Shown: piece after piece, positions 9,192 to 17,739 of the stretch
How the letters are laid out: each line of letters opens with the position of its first letter
Position numbering within the stretch: position 1 is the first letter of the stretch
NCBI GenBank assembly: GCA_905182105.1
Contig: CAJJAR010000001.1
Location: forward strand, 1 to 64,000
DNA: 64,000 bases
Direction: 5' to 3'
DNA from: an uncultured Paracoccaceae bacterium
GTDB lineage: Bacteria; Pseudomonadota; Alphaproteobacteria; Rhodobacterales; Rhodobacteraceae
Notes under the pieces: model-generated
The model's input: the letters and a program-made list of their open reading frames with translations, nothing else
The model's database searches: none
What the model was told of the DNA's origin: nothing
Program-made: the position numbers and the translations under genes

Positions 9192-10154
9192 TTAGGAAAT
9201 GGTCACAACCACTTTGCCCGTCGCCTTACGTGTACGCAGCAATTCCAACGCCTCATTCGCTTGGTCTAGCGAATAGGTCGCACTGATGTGGGGTTTGATT
9301 TTACCAGCGGTGTACCAGTCAATCAGGGTCTCAAAACTGTCAGTCAAAACCTTGGGGTCCACGCGGGTATAACCTCCCCAATAGTACCCAATTACGGTAA
9401 GGTTTTTAACTAACAAGATATTGGCAGGGATTTGGGGCACTTCACCCGATGCAAAGCCAAGCGGCAGAATACGCGCTTCAGGGTTACAGGCGCGCATTGC
9501 GGCCTTGAATTGATCACCACCGACGGGATCATACACCACGTCTGCGCCACCCAAGGATTTGACGATCTCGCGGATGTCATCGGTTTCTGAGTTGATAAGA
9601 TGATCCGCACCAGCCGCTTTGCAAATGGCCAGCTTTTCATCGTTGCGGGCTACAGCAATAACTTCGGCCCCCATCAGTTTGCCCAGTTCAACCGCAGTCA
9701 GCCCAACACCGCCAGAGGCACCAAGAACCAACAAGCGCTCGCCCGCTTTCAGATGTGCCTTGTAATCAAGGCCAACATGGCTGGTGCCGTAGGCAATAAG
9801 GAAAGCAGCCGCATCGACAGTATCCATGTCATCGGGCAGTGGGACACAAACGTTCGCAGGCACAGATGCATATTCCGCCAAACCACCAAAGCCCGAATAG
9901 GCTCCAACCTTTTGACCCACTTTTAGCTGCGTCACGCCAGCGCCCAGTGCTTCAACCGTGCCGCACAGTTCCATGCCGATGGTGGCCGGTAACGGAGGTT
10001 TTTCTTGATAGGTGCCTTTGATGATCAATAGATCACCAAAGTTCAGACCACAGGTTTGGATGCGCAGCAGGACTTCGCCAGCAGCGGGAGTGGGTTTTTC
10101 CACCTCATTCATCTGCAGCGGCTTGCCTAATTCTACAATTTGCATAGCCCGCAT
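9192..10154 (-). CDS. NADPH:quinone oxidoreductase-family protein (zinc-less MDR)
   Basis: 320 residues of the medium-chain dehydrogenase/reductase fold. The N-terminal GroES-like half contains CGLNFGDLLIIKG and TIGMELCGTVEALG; the Rossmann half contains VLGASGGVGLTAVELGKLMGA. The Cys/His set of zinc alcohol dehydrogenases is absent, placing it with quinone reductase-like enzymes. The ATG at 10152-10154 has AGGAG upstream; a second in-frame Met three codons later is possible. It is 22 bp downstream of nusB and may be read with the rib operon. Substrate unknown. Confidence 0.87.
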   Translation of the reverse strand: MRAMQIVELGKPLQMNEVEKPTPAAGEVLLRIQTCGLNFGDLLIIKGTYQEKPPLPATIGMELCGTVEALGAGVTQLKVGQKVGAYSGFGGLAEYASVPANVCVPLPDDMDTVDAAAFLIAYGTSHVGLDYKAHLKAGERLLVLGASGGVGLTAVELGKLMGAEVIAVARNDEKLAICKAAGADHLINSETDDIREIVKSLGGADVVYDPVGGDQFKAAMRACNPEARILPLGFASGEVPQIPANILLVKNLTVIGYYWGGYTRVDPKVLTDSFETLIDWYTAGKIKPHISATYSLDQANEALELLRTRKATGKVVVTIS

Positions 10155-10176
10155 GATGAAGTCTCCTGTATCTATC

Positions 10177-10659
10177 TTAAAATTCGTCGGCCCGGTCTTC
10201 GCGACCCATGTGGTCAAGGACCGCATTCACAAAGCTAGCTTCTTTACCATCTGGAAAGAACGCTGACGCTACGTCGACGTATTCTTTGATCGCGACCTTT
10301 GGTGGTACAGATGGATCACGCAGCTCACACCCAGCGGCGCGGAACAATGCGCGCAGTGTTGGGTCGATGCGGCCCAGCGGCCATTTGGCAACTAAAGCAC
10401 GATCTGTTTGTTGATCGATATCAGCCTGATCCTTCACAGCGCCCTCAAGCACTTGAGTGAAATGATCGACATCACCGTCTAGCATTTGGGCACCTTCATA
10501 GGTTTCTCCAAAGCGGAAATTCAGAAACTCGACCCGCACCAAATCGATGCTTTGGCTAGAATGTTCCATTTGGAACAGCGCCTGTACCGCATAAAGCCGT
10601 GAAGCTGAACGCATTTTGCGTCGCTGGTTACCAGATAGATTCGAGTGATTGCCGCTCAT
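10177..10659 (-). CDS. nusB: Transcription antitermination factor NusB
   Basis: 160 residues, an all-helical RNA-binding protein that acts with NusE (S10) at boxA in rRNA antitermination. Family features: RRKMRSASRLYAVQALFQME at the N-terminus, IDPTLRALFRAAGCELRD centrally and VAIKEYVDVASAFF then FVNAVLDHMGRE at the end. It overlaps the ribH stop by 4 bp; ribH-nusB is a conserved pair. Confidence 0.95.
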   Translation of the reverse strand: MSGNHSNLSGNQRRKMRSASRLYAVQALFQMEHSSQSIDLVRVEFLNFRFGETYEGAQMLDGDVDHFTQVLEGAVKDQADIDQQTDRALVAKWPLGRIDPTLRALFRAAGCELRDPSVPPKVAIKEYVDVASAFFPDGKEASFVNAVLDHMGREDRADEF

Positions 10660-11207
10660 GCTGTTGTTTTTCCGTCCGTATTGCCTGCCATCAGGATATT
10701 ATCCGAGGCAGGTTTGAATCCGATACCTTTGCTTTGGTTGCCCCACTTACGGCTGAGTGCAATCAGATGCAAGGCGGCAGCGGCTGCACCACCCCCTTTG
10801 TTTTGATCCACAGGGTCCGCGCGGACCTCTGCCTGCTTGCGGTTTTCGACCGTTAGGATGCCATTACCGATACAGATGCCCTGTAGTCCTAGCATTTGGA
10901 TCGCCCGCGAGCTGTCGTTGCAGACAGTTTCGTAATGCGTTGTTTCACCGCGAATGACACAGCCTAATGCCACGTAACCGTCAAAATTGCTGCGCCGATC
11001 TGAGATGCCGATGGCTGTTGGAATTTCCAATGCACCTGGCATTTCAACAAGGTCCCATGTGGCCCCTGCCGCTTCGATTTCGGCCTTGGCCCCTGCGATC
11101 ATATTGTCCGCGATGTCTTTGTAATAGGGCGACACGACGATCAGCACTTTGACCGGTTTTTTAAACGTTGGTCGCGCTAGGATGTGATGTTGTTCTGCGG
11201 ATGCCAT
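10656..11207 (-). CDS. ribH: 6,7-dimethyl-8-ribityllumazine synthase
   Basis: 183 residues. It condenses 5-amino-6-ribitylamino-uracil with 3,4-dihydroxy-2-butanone-4-phosphate, the penultimate riboflavin step. Visible are MPGALEIPTAIG, the ALGCVIRGETTHYETV active-site block with its conserved Arg and His, and IQMLGLQGICIGNGILTVEN. It overlaps ribBX by one base and nusB by four. It is at the long end for the family because of a Lys/Gly-rich tail. Confidence 0.95.
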   Translation of the reverse strand: MASAEQHHILARPTFKKPVKVLIVVSPYYKDIADNMIAGAKAEIEAAGATWDLVEMPGALEIPTAIGISDRRSNFDGYVALGCVIRGETTHYETVCNDSSRAIQMLGLQGICIGNGILTVENRKQAEVRADPVDQNKGGGAAAAALHLIALSRKWGNQSKGIGFKPASDNILMAGNTDGKTTA

Positions 11208-12328
11208 TAGCTGTCTCCCATGATTGGGCGGGTTCCAGTGATTTCTAGTCCGTAGGCGTCGAGTCCCACATAGGTAGTCAATGGACTGTCTGTAAGAAGG
11301 ATCAGTTGCGTCAGGCCAAGTTTGGCCAGCATTTGTGCGCCAAGTCCTGTGTTTTTCACAACCTTGGGTCCGTCTTCTTCGCTGGCGAATAGTTCTTTGC
11401 GTGGCTGGCGGAACAGGCAGATGACGCCGCGCCCTTCATTTGCGATGATTTCCATTGCGCGGGGCAGCTCCCCTACTGATTTGGAACCAAGCCCTAAAAT
11501 ATCGCTGACTTCGTTCATCGCATGTGTGCGCACCAGAACGGGTGCATCTGTTGTGATGTCGCCCTTGGACATAACCACGTGTTCAATCCCGTAAGTTTGG
11601 TCAGTGAAGATACGCATGTTCCATTCGCCGCCGTGTTCAGACGTGATGGTGCGTGCATCCGTTTCCACCACCAGATTATCGTGACGACGTCTGTAGGCGA
11701 TCAGGTCACTGATGGTCCCAATCTTAAGGTTATGATCTTTGGCGTAGTCCACAAGATCCGGCAGACGCGCCATTTCGCCGTCTGGCTTCATGATTTCGCA
11801 GATCACAGAAGATGGGTAGTGCCCTGCAAGGCGAGCAACATCGCAGCCCGCTTCGGTATGTCCGGCCCGCACCAGCACACCGCCCTGACGGGCCCGCAGT
11901 GGAAAGACGTGGCCCGGCGTGGCGATGTCTGCCTCAGTTTTATCAGGGTCGACGACGGTTGCGACTGTGAGGGCGCGATCCCCTGCTGAGATGCCTGTGG
12001 TGACGCCTTCGCGTGCCTCGATAGAAACGGTAAATGCCGTTTCATGGCGCGAAGAGTTGTGCATCGCCATCATAGGCAGCCCCAGCTGTTCGATCCGTTC
12101 CGCAGGCAGCGTGACACAGATTAATCCGCGACCATGCGTGGCCATAAAGTTGATCGCATCCGCATCGGCAAAGTTGGAAGGGATCACCAAATCGCCTTCA
12201 TTCTCGCGATCTTCGTGATCGACCAGAATGAACATGCGACCTGCCTTGGCATCCGCAATTATGTCTTCGATCGGTGAGATCACCGCGGATAGATCGGTTT
12301 CAACAGGTCCTGGGGTCTCAAAGCTCAT
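11207..12328 (-). CDS. ribB: 3,4-dihydroxy-2-butanone-4-phosphate synthase fused to a degenerate GTP cyclohydrolase II domain (RibBX)
   Basis: 373 residues. Residues about 15-220 are a complete RibB domain: MFILVDHEDRENEGDLVIPS (acidic metal-binding loop), NFMATHGRGLICV, and HTEAGCDVARLAG. Residues about 235-373 are related to RibA but lack the zinc-binding Cys-x10-Cys-x-Cys cluster of GTP cyclohydrolase II; the equivalent stretch reads VRTHAMNEVSDILGLG with no cysteine. So this protein should make the butanone phosphate but not open GTP. This RibBX variant is known from many proteobacteria; a separate RibA would be needed elsewhere. It sits between ribE and ribH. Confidence 0.9.
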   Translation of the reverse strand: MSFETPGPVETDLSAVISPIEDIIADAKAGRMFILVDHEDRENEGDLVIPSNFADADAINFMATHGRGLICVTLPAERIEQLGLPMMAMHNSSRHETAFTVSIEAREGVTTGISAGDRALTVATVVDPDKTEADIATPGHVFPLRARQGGVLVRAGHTEAGCDVARLAGHYPSSVICEIMKPDGEMARLPDLVDYAKDHNLKIGTISDLIAYRRRHDNLVVETDARTITSEHGGEWNMRIFTDQTYGIEHVVMSKGDITTDAPVLVRTHAMNEVSDILGLGSKSVGELPRAMEIIANEGRGVICLFRQPRKELFASEEDGPKVVKNTGLGAQMLAKLGLTQLILLTDSPLTTYVGLDAYGLEITGTRPIMGDS

Positions 12329-12413
12329 CAGCGCTGCCTTTATCGGGTTCAGATTGTTGATAGCCCAATGGATAGGCCAAGGCCAGTATGGACGCAGCGG
12401 CGTTTAAGGATGC

Positions 12414-13001
12414 TTATCCAGCTTCAGCAAGCCGTGCGACGTAGCGGGCCAGTGTATCGATCTCTAAATTGACCATATCGCCCAAAGCAACATCGCCCCA
12501 TGTGGTGAAATCTTTGGTGTGGGGAATAAAGTTGATGCCAAACACATTGCCCTCAACCTCGTTCACCGTCAGGGAGGTCCCGTTCAGCGCAACCGATCCT
12601 TTGGATGCGATAAAGCGGGCCAGATCATCAGGAGCACGCAATTGCACGCGAGTGCTGTCGCCCTCATCCTTGATGCTGACTACTTTGGCAACGCCGTCCA
12701 CGTGACCAGATACGATATGCCCACCCAGTTCATCACCAACTTTCAGCGCGCGTTCTAGATTGACCCGTTTGCCCACAGCCCATTTGCCAAGGTTCGTCAT
12801 GTTCACGGATTCCGCACTGATCTGCACGTCATACCAATCAGGACCCAGATCAACGACCGTCAGGCAAACGCCGTCCGATGCGATTGAGGCACCCATGTCG
12901 ATGCCTGCTGTGTCATACCCAGTTGTGATCCGTGCACGCAGATCGCCTTGTTGATCAAGCGCTGCGATGATGCCGATATCTGTTACTATGCCTGTGAACA
13001 T
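12414..13001 (-). CDS. ribE: Riboflavin synthase alpha chain
   Basis: 195 residues with the two tandem lumazine-binding barrels of riboflavin synthase: MFTGIVTDIG with ASDGVCLTVVDLG in the first half, and GHIVSGHVDGVAKV with GSVALNGTSLTVNEV in the second. It dismutates two lumazines to riboflavin. The start has GGAGA just upstream. It is upstream of ribBX in the rib operon; a 165-bp spacer and a capsule-gene remnant now separate it from ribD. The symbol ribC is also used. Confidence 0.93.
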   Translation of the reverse strand: MFTGIVTDIGIIAALDQQGDLRARITTGYDTAGIDMGASIASDGVCLTVVDLGPDWYDVQISAESVNMTNLGKWAVGKRVNLERALKVGDELGGHIVSGHVDGVAKVVSIKDEGDSTRVQLRAPDDLARFIASKGSVALNGTSLTVNEVEGNVFGINFIPHTKDFTTWGDVALGDMVNLEIDTLARYVARLAEAG

Positions 13002-13167
13002 AAGCTGTCTCCGGTTGAGTTAATATCGAGGTAGCGCTGATAGATCAGGCTGGCAAGTCCGACAGTTTGGCCATAACCCTTTTTCGTAACATTGAGCCGC
13101 TTTTGCGAACAGTGTCGATCAAGGCGGATAATTGTTTCCAACGGTCATACTTTAGCCTATTTTTTGA

Positions 13168-13460
13168 GTGAACACGGGCCACCGATGCGTGAAAACCAAA
13201 GGAAATTGGGTAGAAGCTACGCCAGAAAATAGGGTCTTCTTGTTTATACAAGGACCACATGAGCCGTTTTCCAACCGCCTTGGTCGTATGTTGCGCAAAG
13301 CTGGATCGCAGGTCTGGCGCGTTGGCTTCATCGCTGGTGACCGCGCATTTTGTTTTCATCAAAGCACGTATATCCCTTTTCGCGGCAAATCAGACGATTG
13401 GGCCCAGACCTTCATTGATCTGATCGAAGAGAAGGGCGTGACCGATATTGTCCGCAAAGC
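13168..13460 (+). pseudogene. N-terminal remnant of a KpsS/LipB-type capsule polysaccharide export gene
   Basis: On the plus strand, from about 13207, the translation RVFLFIQGPHEPFSNRLGRM, then RVGFIAGDRAFCF, YIPFRGKSDDWAQTFIDL and KGVTDIV matches the first 80 or so residues of capsular polysaccharide export proteins (family length about 400). After GVTDIV the frame meets AAIHRAR, like the next conserved stretch with several residues lost, and then runs antisense into the ribD 3' end, where no family sequence remains. So at least three quarters of the gene is gone. It lies head-on to ribD and ribE inside the rib operon. The frame itself stays open to 13827 by chance overlap with ribD; that part is not counted. 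Confidence 0.7.
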
Positions 13461-13466
13461 TGCCAT

Positions 13467-14567
13467 TCATCGCGCCCGGTCCCAAACGTGCATCACGTCA
13501 GGGCCAACCGCGCGGGTTTCCCGTAAGTCGAAACGGCGTGCTGCGTTTAAATTACCTAACCCCAATGCGCCAATGCCAGGCAAACCTTCGGCCCCGATGT
13601 TTAGGCCGGCGGTAAAGCCGATCAACCGATCGACCAAATCACCTACGATTAAGGATGCCGCGAGCGCGCTACCCCCTTCACAGAAAATGCGCGTTAGGCC
13701 GTGCGCACCTAATTGGTTCAACACATCTTCGGGGTCCAGCTGTGAATTTCGCACGCCACAAAGAAGCAACGTGACCCCTAGATCGGTCCATGTTTGGATC
13801 AGGCTCGGATCAGCGTCGGGTCCGTGACACAAGATCACGGGAAGATCTTTGGCTGTGCGTGCCAGTTGCCCCATCAATGGCAGATCAAGGCGGCGCGACA
13901 GGACGATACGCACAGGTTGGCGTGTCACGCCAAGGTCGCGCACGTTCAAGGAGGGGTCATCTGCGCGTGCGGTTCCCCCACCGACCATAACGCCGTCGTG
14001 ACGGGCGCGCATCGCGTGGACAACGCGTCGTGCGGAGCTATCGGTGATCCATTGGCTTTCGCCCGCGCCTGTAGCGATGCGACCATCAAAGCTGGAGGCA
14101 ATTTTGAGCGTGACCATGGGGCGGCCTGTGACTGTGCGGCGCAAGAACCCATCATGATCGTTGAAGGCCTCATCACCCAACAGCCCCGTTTCAACAGTGA
14201 TGCCAGCGGCGCGCAGCATTTGCGCCCCCAGTCCGTCGACCCGTGGATCACTGTCAGAGATCGCCATGACCACACGGGCAACACCAGCGTCAATCAAAGC
14301 TTGGGAACAAGGTGGGGTTTTGCCGTGATGGGCGCAGGGTTCTAGCGTCACAAAGACGTCAGCACCTGCTGCCTCTGCGCCCGCTTGAGCAAGGGCGACA
14401 GTTTCGGCGTGGGGGCGGCCAGAAGGTTGTGTCCAGCCGCGCCCAATGATGCGATTGTTTTTGACGATAACACAGCCAACCGCGGGGTTAGGCCAAGTGG
14501 CCCCCTGCCCGCGCCGCCCTAAAGATAGGGCGAGCGCCATGCAGCGTGTGTCAGAGCCTAGACTCAC
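13467..14567 (-). CDS. ribD: Bifunctional diaminohydroxyphosphoribosylaminopyrimidine deaminase / 5-amino-6-(5-phosphoribosylamino)uracil reductase
   Basis: 366 residues. The deaminase domain (1-145) has NPAVGCVIV, the zinc ligands in RPHAETVAL and [18 protein letters not shown]. The reductase domain (150-366) has [21 protein letters not shown] and [15 protein letters not shown], with [12 protein letters not shown] near the end. It carries out the second and third steps from GTP to riboflavin. It overlaps nrdR by four bases. Its stop is immediately beside the capsule-gene remnant. Confidence 0.95.
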   Translation of the reverse strand: MSLGSDTRCMALALSLGRRGQGATWPNPAVGCVIVKNNRIIGRGWTQPSGRPHAETVALAQAGAEAAGADVFVTLEPCAHHGKTPPCSQALIDAGVARVVMAISDSDPRVDGLGAQMLRAAGITVETGLLGDEAFNDHDGFLRRTVTGRPMVTLKIASSFDGRIATGAGESQWITDSSARRVVHAMRARHDGVMVGGGTARADDPSLNVRDLGVTRQPVRIVLSRRLDLPLMGQLARTAKDLPVILCHGPDADPSLIQTWTDLGVTLLLCGVRNSQLDPEDVLNQLGAHGLTRIFCEGGSALAASLIVGDLVDRLIGFTAGLNIGAEGLPGIGALGLGNLNAARRFDLRETRAVGPDVMHVWDRAR

Positions 14568-15031
14568 TCGTCAGGAGTGACGTCTGGGCGCAGTTCTGCA
14601 ACGAACTTGTCAAAGTCATCGGCTTCTTGGAAGTTCTTATAGACCGATGCAAAGCGCACAAAGGCAACCGTATCGATGCGGGCCAAGGCCTCCATCACGA
14701 TTTCACCGATTTGGCCGGAACCAATGTCAGCTTCACCCATGCTTTCCAGCCTACGCACAATTCCAGAAATCATTTGATCAATCCGCTCTGGATCAATTGG
14801 GCGTTTCTGCATTGAAATGCGAATAGAGCGTTCCAACTTATCGCGATCGAAATCTTCGCGTTTGCCACTGGTTTTGATGACCACGAGATCACGTAGTTGA
14901 ACGCGTTCGTAGGTGGTAAAGCGCCCACCGCAAGCGGGGCAAAAGCGTCTGCGGCGAATGGATACGTGATCTTCGGCCGGACGGCTGTCTTTTACTTGTG
15001 TGTCGATGTTACCGCAAAATGGGCAGCGCAT
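14564..15031 (-). CDS. nrdR: Transcriptional repressor NrdR
   Basis: 155 residues. An N-terminal zinc ribbon (MRCPFCGN with C3 and C6, then [11 protein letters not shown] with C31 and C34) is followed by an ATP-cone domain ([21 protein letters not shown]). NrdR senses ATP/dATP and represses ribonucleotide reductase operons. The ATG at 15029-15031 gives the canonical MRCPFCG start; an ATG six codons upstream is less likely. It leads the rib-nusB run, a common arrangement. A DnaA box lies 52 bp upstream. Confidence 0.95.
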   Translation of the reverse strand: MRCPFCGNIDTQVKDSRPAEDHVSIRRRRFCPACGGRFTTYERVQLRDLVVIKTSGKREDFDRDKLERSIRISMQKRPIDPERIDQMISGIVRRLESMGEADIGSGQIGEIVMEALARIDTVAFVRFASVYKNFQEADDFDKFVAELRPDVTPDE

Positions 15032-15082
15032 TGGCCGTTCCCCTATCAATTATTCATGCCTGTTGTAGGGTATGTTCCCTAC

Positions 15083-15091
15083 TTATCCACA
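15083..15091 (+). promoter_or_regulatory. Consensus DnaA box upstream of nrdR
   Basis: TTATCCACA, an exact match to the DnaA 9-mer, lies 52 bp upstream of the nrdR start. A 9-mer match on either strand is expected by chance about once in 130 kb of random sequence, so the site is suggestive only. DnaA control of nucleotide-reduction genes is known in other bacteria; here it is inference. Confidence 0.3.
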
Positions 15092-15149
15092 GTTATAGGA
15101 CAACCGCTAGTGTTTGGGTAGTAGCAAAATTCAACCACATCATAGAGGG

Positions 15150-15564
15150 TTAGCTTTGTGCGAAATGAACCGCCACGTTGCGTGTATGTGGCGCAGTTCG
15201 GTGTTCGAACAAGTAAATACCTTGCCATGTGCCCAGCCGCATACGCCCACCTGCCACTGGTATTTGCAACGATACGGGCAATCGCTGATTTAATGTGTGC
15301 GGGCATATCGTCTGGCCCCTCATATGTATGCGTGAGCTAGGACATCGATGGATCGGACGTGGGCGGCACCAGCCGACTAAAGAAGGCCTGTAGATCGGTT
15401 TGCACTTTTGGATCTGAGTTTTTCTGTACCAGCAAAGAGGCCGAGGTGTGTTGCACCAACAAGGTCAGTAATCCGTTGCCCTGTCCATTGATCCAACGCG
15501 CAGGCGCATGAGTGAATTCGTAAAGACCGGCACCGCTGGTCTGAATTTCAAATGTTGTATGCAT
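15150..15564 (-). pseudogene. yjbQ: Decayed yjbQ (UPF0047 / secondary thiamine-phosphate synthase family)
   Basis: An intact relative would be about 140 residues. The reading from the ATG at 15562-15564 gives HTTFEIQTSGAGLYEFT, LLTLLVQHTSASLLVQKNSD and RLVPPTSDPSM, then a TAG at 15337-15339 where the family has Tyr. The same frame resumes with LTHTYEGPDDMPAHIKSAIA. Near 15270-15280 the frame is lost (net +1 or -2), and the remaining family sequence RMRLGTWQGIYLFEHRTAPH continues in another frame to the TAA at 15150-15152. One nonsense change plus one frameshift make loss of function very likely. It lies between nrdR and the rpoD terminator. Confidence 0.88.
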
Positions 15565-15598
15565 ACTCACACCTTGGGTGTTTGGGTGTTAAATACAA

Positions 15599-15630
15599 AA
15601 ACGCCCGCAACCAAAGAGGCGCGGGCGTTT
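15599..15630 (-). terminator. Rho-independent terminator of rpoD
   Basis: AAACGCCCGC at 15599-15608 pairs perfectly with GCGGGCGTTT at 15621-15630 around a 12-nt loop. On the minus strand the stem is followed by a U-rich tail. It is 24 bp past the rpoD stop and also marks the upstream limit of the decayed yjbQ. Confidence 0.88.
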
Positions 15631-15653
15631 CTATGTCATGGTGGCAGCGTCGT

Positions 15654-17612
15654 TTACTGGTCCAAGAAGCTACGCAATTTGCGTGAACGGCTTGGGTGCT
15701 TCAGCTTACGCAGTGCTTTCGCTTCGATCTGACGAATACGCTCACGGGTAACAGAGAACTGCTGGCCCACTTCTTCAAGCGTGTGATCGGTGTTCATGCC
15801 GATGCCAAAACGCATACGAAGAACACGTTCTTCGCGTGGCGTAAGAGATGCCAGAACACGTGTCGTTGTTTCTTTGAGGTTTTCCTGAATGGCGCTGTCG
15901 AGTGGCAGAACGGCATTCTTGTCCTCGATGAAATCGCCCAATTGGCTGTCTTCTTCGTCGCCGATTGGTGTTTCCAAGGAAATAGGTTCCTTGGCAATCT
16001 TCATTACTTTGCGCACTTTTTCCAAAGGCATCTGCAGCTTGTGCGCCAATTCCTCTGGTGTTGGCTCGCGGCCAATCTCGTGCAACATCTGGCGACCTGT
16101 CCGTACCAGTTTGTTGATCGTTTCGATCATGTGTACTGGGATACGAATTGTACGGGCCTGATCCGCGATAGAACGCGTGATCGCCTGACGGATCCACCAT
16201 GTCGCATAGGTGGAGAATTTATAACCACGGCGATATTCGAACTTATCAACCGCTTTCATCAAACCAATGTTACCTTCTTGGATCAGATCCAAGAACTGTA
16301 GGCCACGGTTTGTGTATTTTTTAGCAATGGAAATAACGAGGCGCAGGTTGGCTTCGACCATCTCTTTTTTCGCTTGGCGGGCTTCTTTTTCGCCCTTCTG
16401 AACTTGCTGCACGATGCGGCGGAATTCAGGGATATCTAGACCGATGTATTGGCCAACTTGGGCCATGTCAGTGCGCAACTCGACAACTTTGTCCATGGAG
16501 CGTTCGATGAACATCTGCCAACCACGACCCGGACGCTGACCCATTTCTTCAAGCCAGTTAGGATCAAGTTCGCGACCACGGTAGGCTTCCACAAATTCTT
16601 TGCGGTTAATGCGCGCTTGGTCCGCCAGTTTAACAATTGCAGAGTCGATCTGCATGATGCGACGGTTGATGCCGTAAAGCTGGTCAATCAATGCTTCGAT
16701 ACGGTTGTTGTGCAGGTGAAGTTCATTTACCAATAAAACGATTTCAGAGCGCAGCTTTTGATAGGCTTTTTCGTTTTTCGCAGAGAATGAACCATCTTCG
16801 TTCAAAGTCGCGGACAAACGATTGTCCTGCATTTGGCTTAGCTTAACATAGTCGTCAGCAATGATGTCCAAAGCGATCAAAACCTGTGGCTTTAGCGCAG
16901 CTTCCATAGCGGCCAAAGACATGTTTGCCTGTTCGTCTTCATCATCGTCGTCGTCGTTCTGGATCGGGTGCCCATCGGAATCAAGTTCTGGTGGAACTTC
17001 AACAACTGGTGCAACAGGCACAACAGGTGTTTCTTCTTCACCCATCTGGTCGCCAAAGGTGGCATCAAGATCGATAACGTCGCGCAGCAGAATATCCTCG
17101 GATAACAGCTCGTCGCGCCAAATTGTAATCGCTTGGAATGTCAGCGGGCTTTCACAAAGCCCAGCAATCATCGTGTTGCGGCCGGCCTCAATGCGTTTTG
17201 CAATCGCGATCTCGCCTTCGCGCGATAGCAATTCAACAGAACCCATTTCACGCAGGTACATCCGAACTGGATCATCGGTACGATCCAGTTTTTCCTGACC
17301 CGTGCTGCCAATTGTTAGATCACGTGTGCCTTCAGCAGCAACCAGATCCGTTGGACCTTTTGCTTCTTCTTCTTCGGCGTCTTCGTCTTCAATGATGTTG
17401 ATGCCCATTTCGGACAACATCGACATCACGTCTTCGATTTGCTCAGAACTTACCTGATCAGGCGGCAAAACAGTATTAAGCTGATCGTAGGTGATATAGC
17501 CTTTTTCACGGGCTTCACCGATCATCTTCTTAACGGCAGTTTGGCTCATATCTAGTGAGATATCGCCATCAGCGCCTTCGCGCTTTGCGTCGTCATTATC
17601 TTTCGCGGCCAT
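15654..17612 (-). CDS. rpoD: RNA polymerase primary sigma factor (sigma-70, RpoD)
   Basis: 652 residues. An N-terminal region 1.1 ([20 protein letters not shown]) is followed by an acidic linker with a run of Asp/Glu near residues 230-245. Region 1.2 is [22 protein letters not shown]. Region 2 has [20 protein letters not shown] and [17 protein letters not shown]. Region 3 follows with [10 protein letters not shown]-type sequence, and region 4 ends with [15 protein letters not shown] and the helix-turn-helix [17 protein letters not shown]. The ATG at 17610-17612 has AGGAG upstream. It is downstream of dnaG, the dnaG-rpoD half of the classical macromolecular-synthesis operon. Confidence 0.97.
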   Translation of the reverse strand: MAAKDNDDAKREGADGDISLDMSQTAVKKMIGEAREKGYITYDQLNTVLPPDQVSSEQIEDVMSMLSEMGINIIEDEDAEEEEAKGPTDLVAAEGTRDLTIGSTGQEKLDRTDDPVRMYLREMGSVELLSREGEIAIAKRIEAGRNTMIAGLCESPLTFQAITIWRDELLSEDILLRDVIDLDATFGDQMGEEETPVVPVAPVVEVPPELDSDGHPIQNDDDDDEDEQANMSLAAMEAALKPQVLIALDIIADDYVKLSQMQDNRLSATLNEDGSFSAKNEKAYQKLRSEIVLLVNELHLHNNRIEALIDQLYGINRRIMQIDSAIVKLADQARINRKEFVEAYRGRELDPNWLEEMGQRPGRGWQMFIERSMDKVVELRTDMAQVGQYIGLDIPEFRRIVQQVQKGEKEARQAKKEMVEANLRLVISIAKKYTNRGLQFLDLIQEGNIGLMKAVDKFEYRRGYKFSTYATWWIRQAITRSIADQARTIRIPVHMIETINKLVRTGRQMLHEIGREPTPEELAHKLQMPLEKVRKVMKIAKEPISLETPIGDEEDSQLGDFIEDKNAVLPLDSAIQENLKETTTRVLASLTPREERVLRMRFGIGMNTDHTLEEVGQQFSVTRERIRQIEAKALRKLKHPSRSRKLRSFLDQ

Positions 17613-17739
17613 CAAGTGCTCCTGTTCAGGGCTCCGTAAGTGATCCGGAAAACGAATCAGTTATAGAATCATTCACGCCTTCGGGTGATTCGGCCACCCA
17701 TGTACCGTCTTTTTCCTAACGAATCCCGCCTAAAAGTAA

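Noticed and set aside
13045-13362. Minus-strand 105-codon frame between ribE and ribD
   Set aside because: It is antisense to the capsule-export remnant, whose plus-strand translation has clear family sequence; the minus-strand product has no recognisable features.
13461-13827. Continuation of the plus-strand capsule frame to 13827
   Set aside because: This part is antisense to the well-supported ribD 3' end and has no capsule-export similarity.
10656-15031. FMN riboswitch controlling the rib genes
   Set aside because: The short spacers before ribE and ribBX and the region before nrdR contain none of the conserved FMN-element blocks that I could recognise.
16930-16965. Simple-sequence repeat (tcatcatcgtcgtcgtcg type)
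   Set aside because: It encodes the acidic Asp/Glu linker of RpoD region 1, normal for the family.
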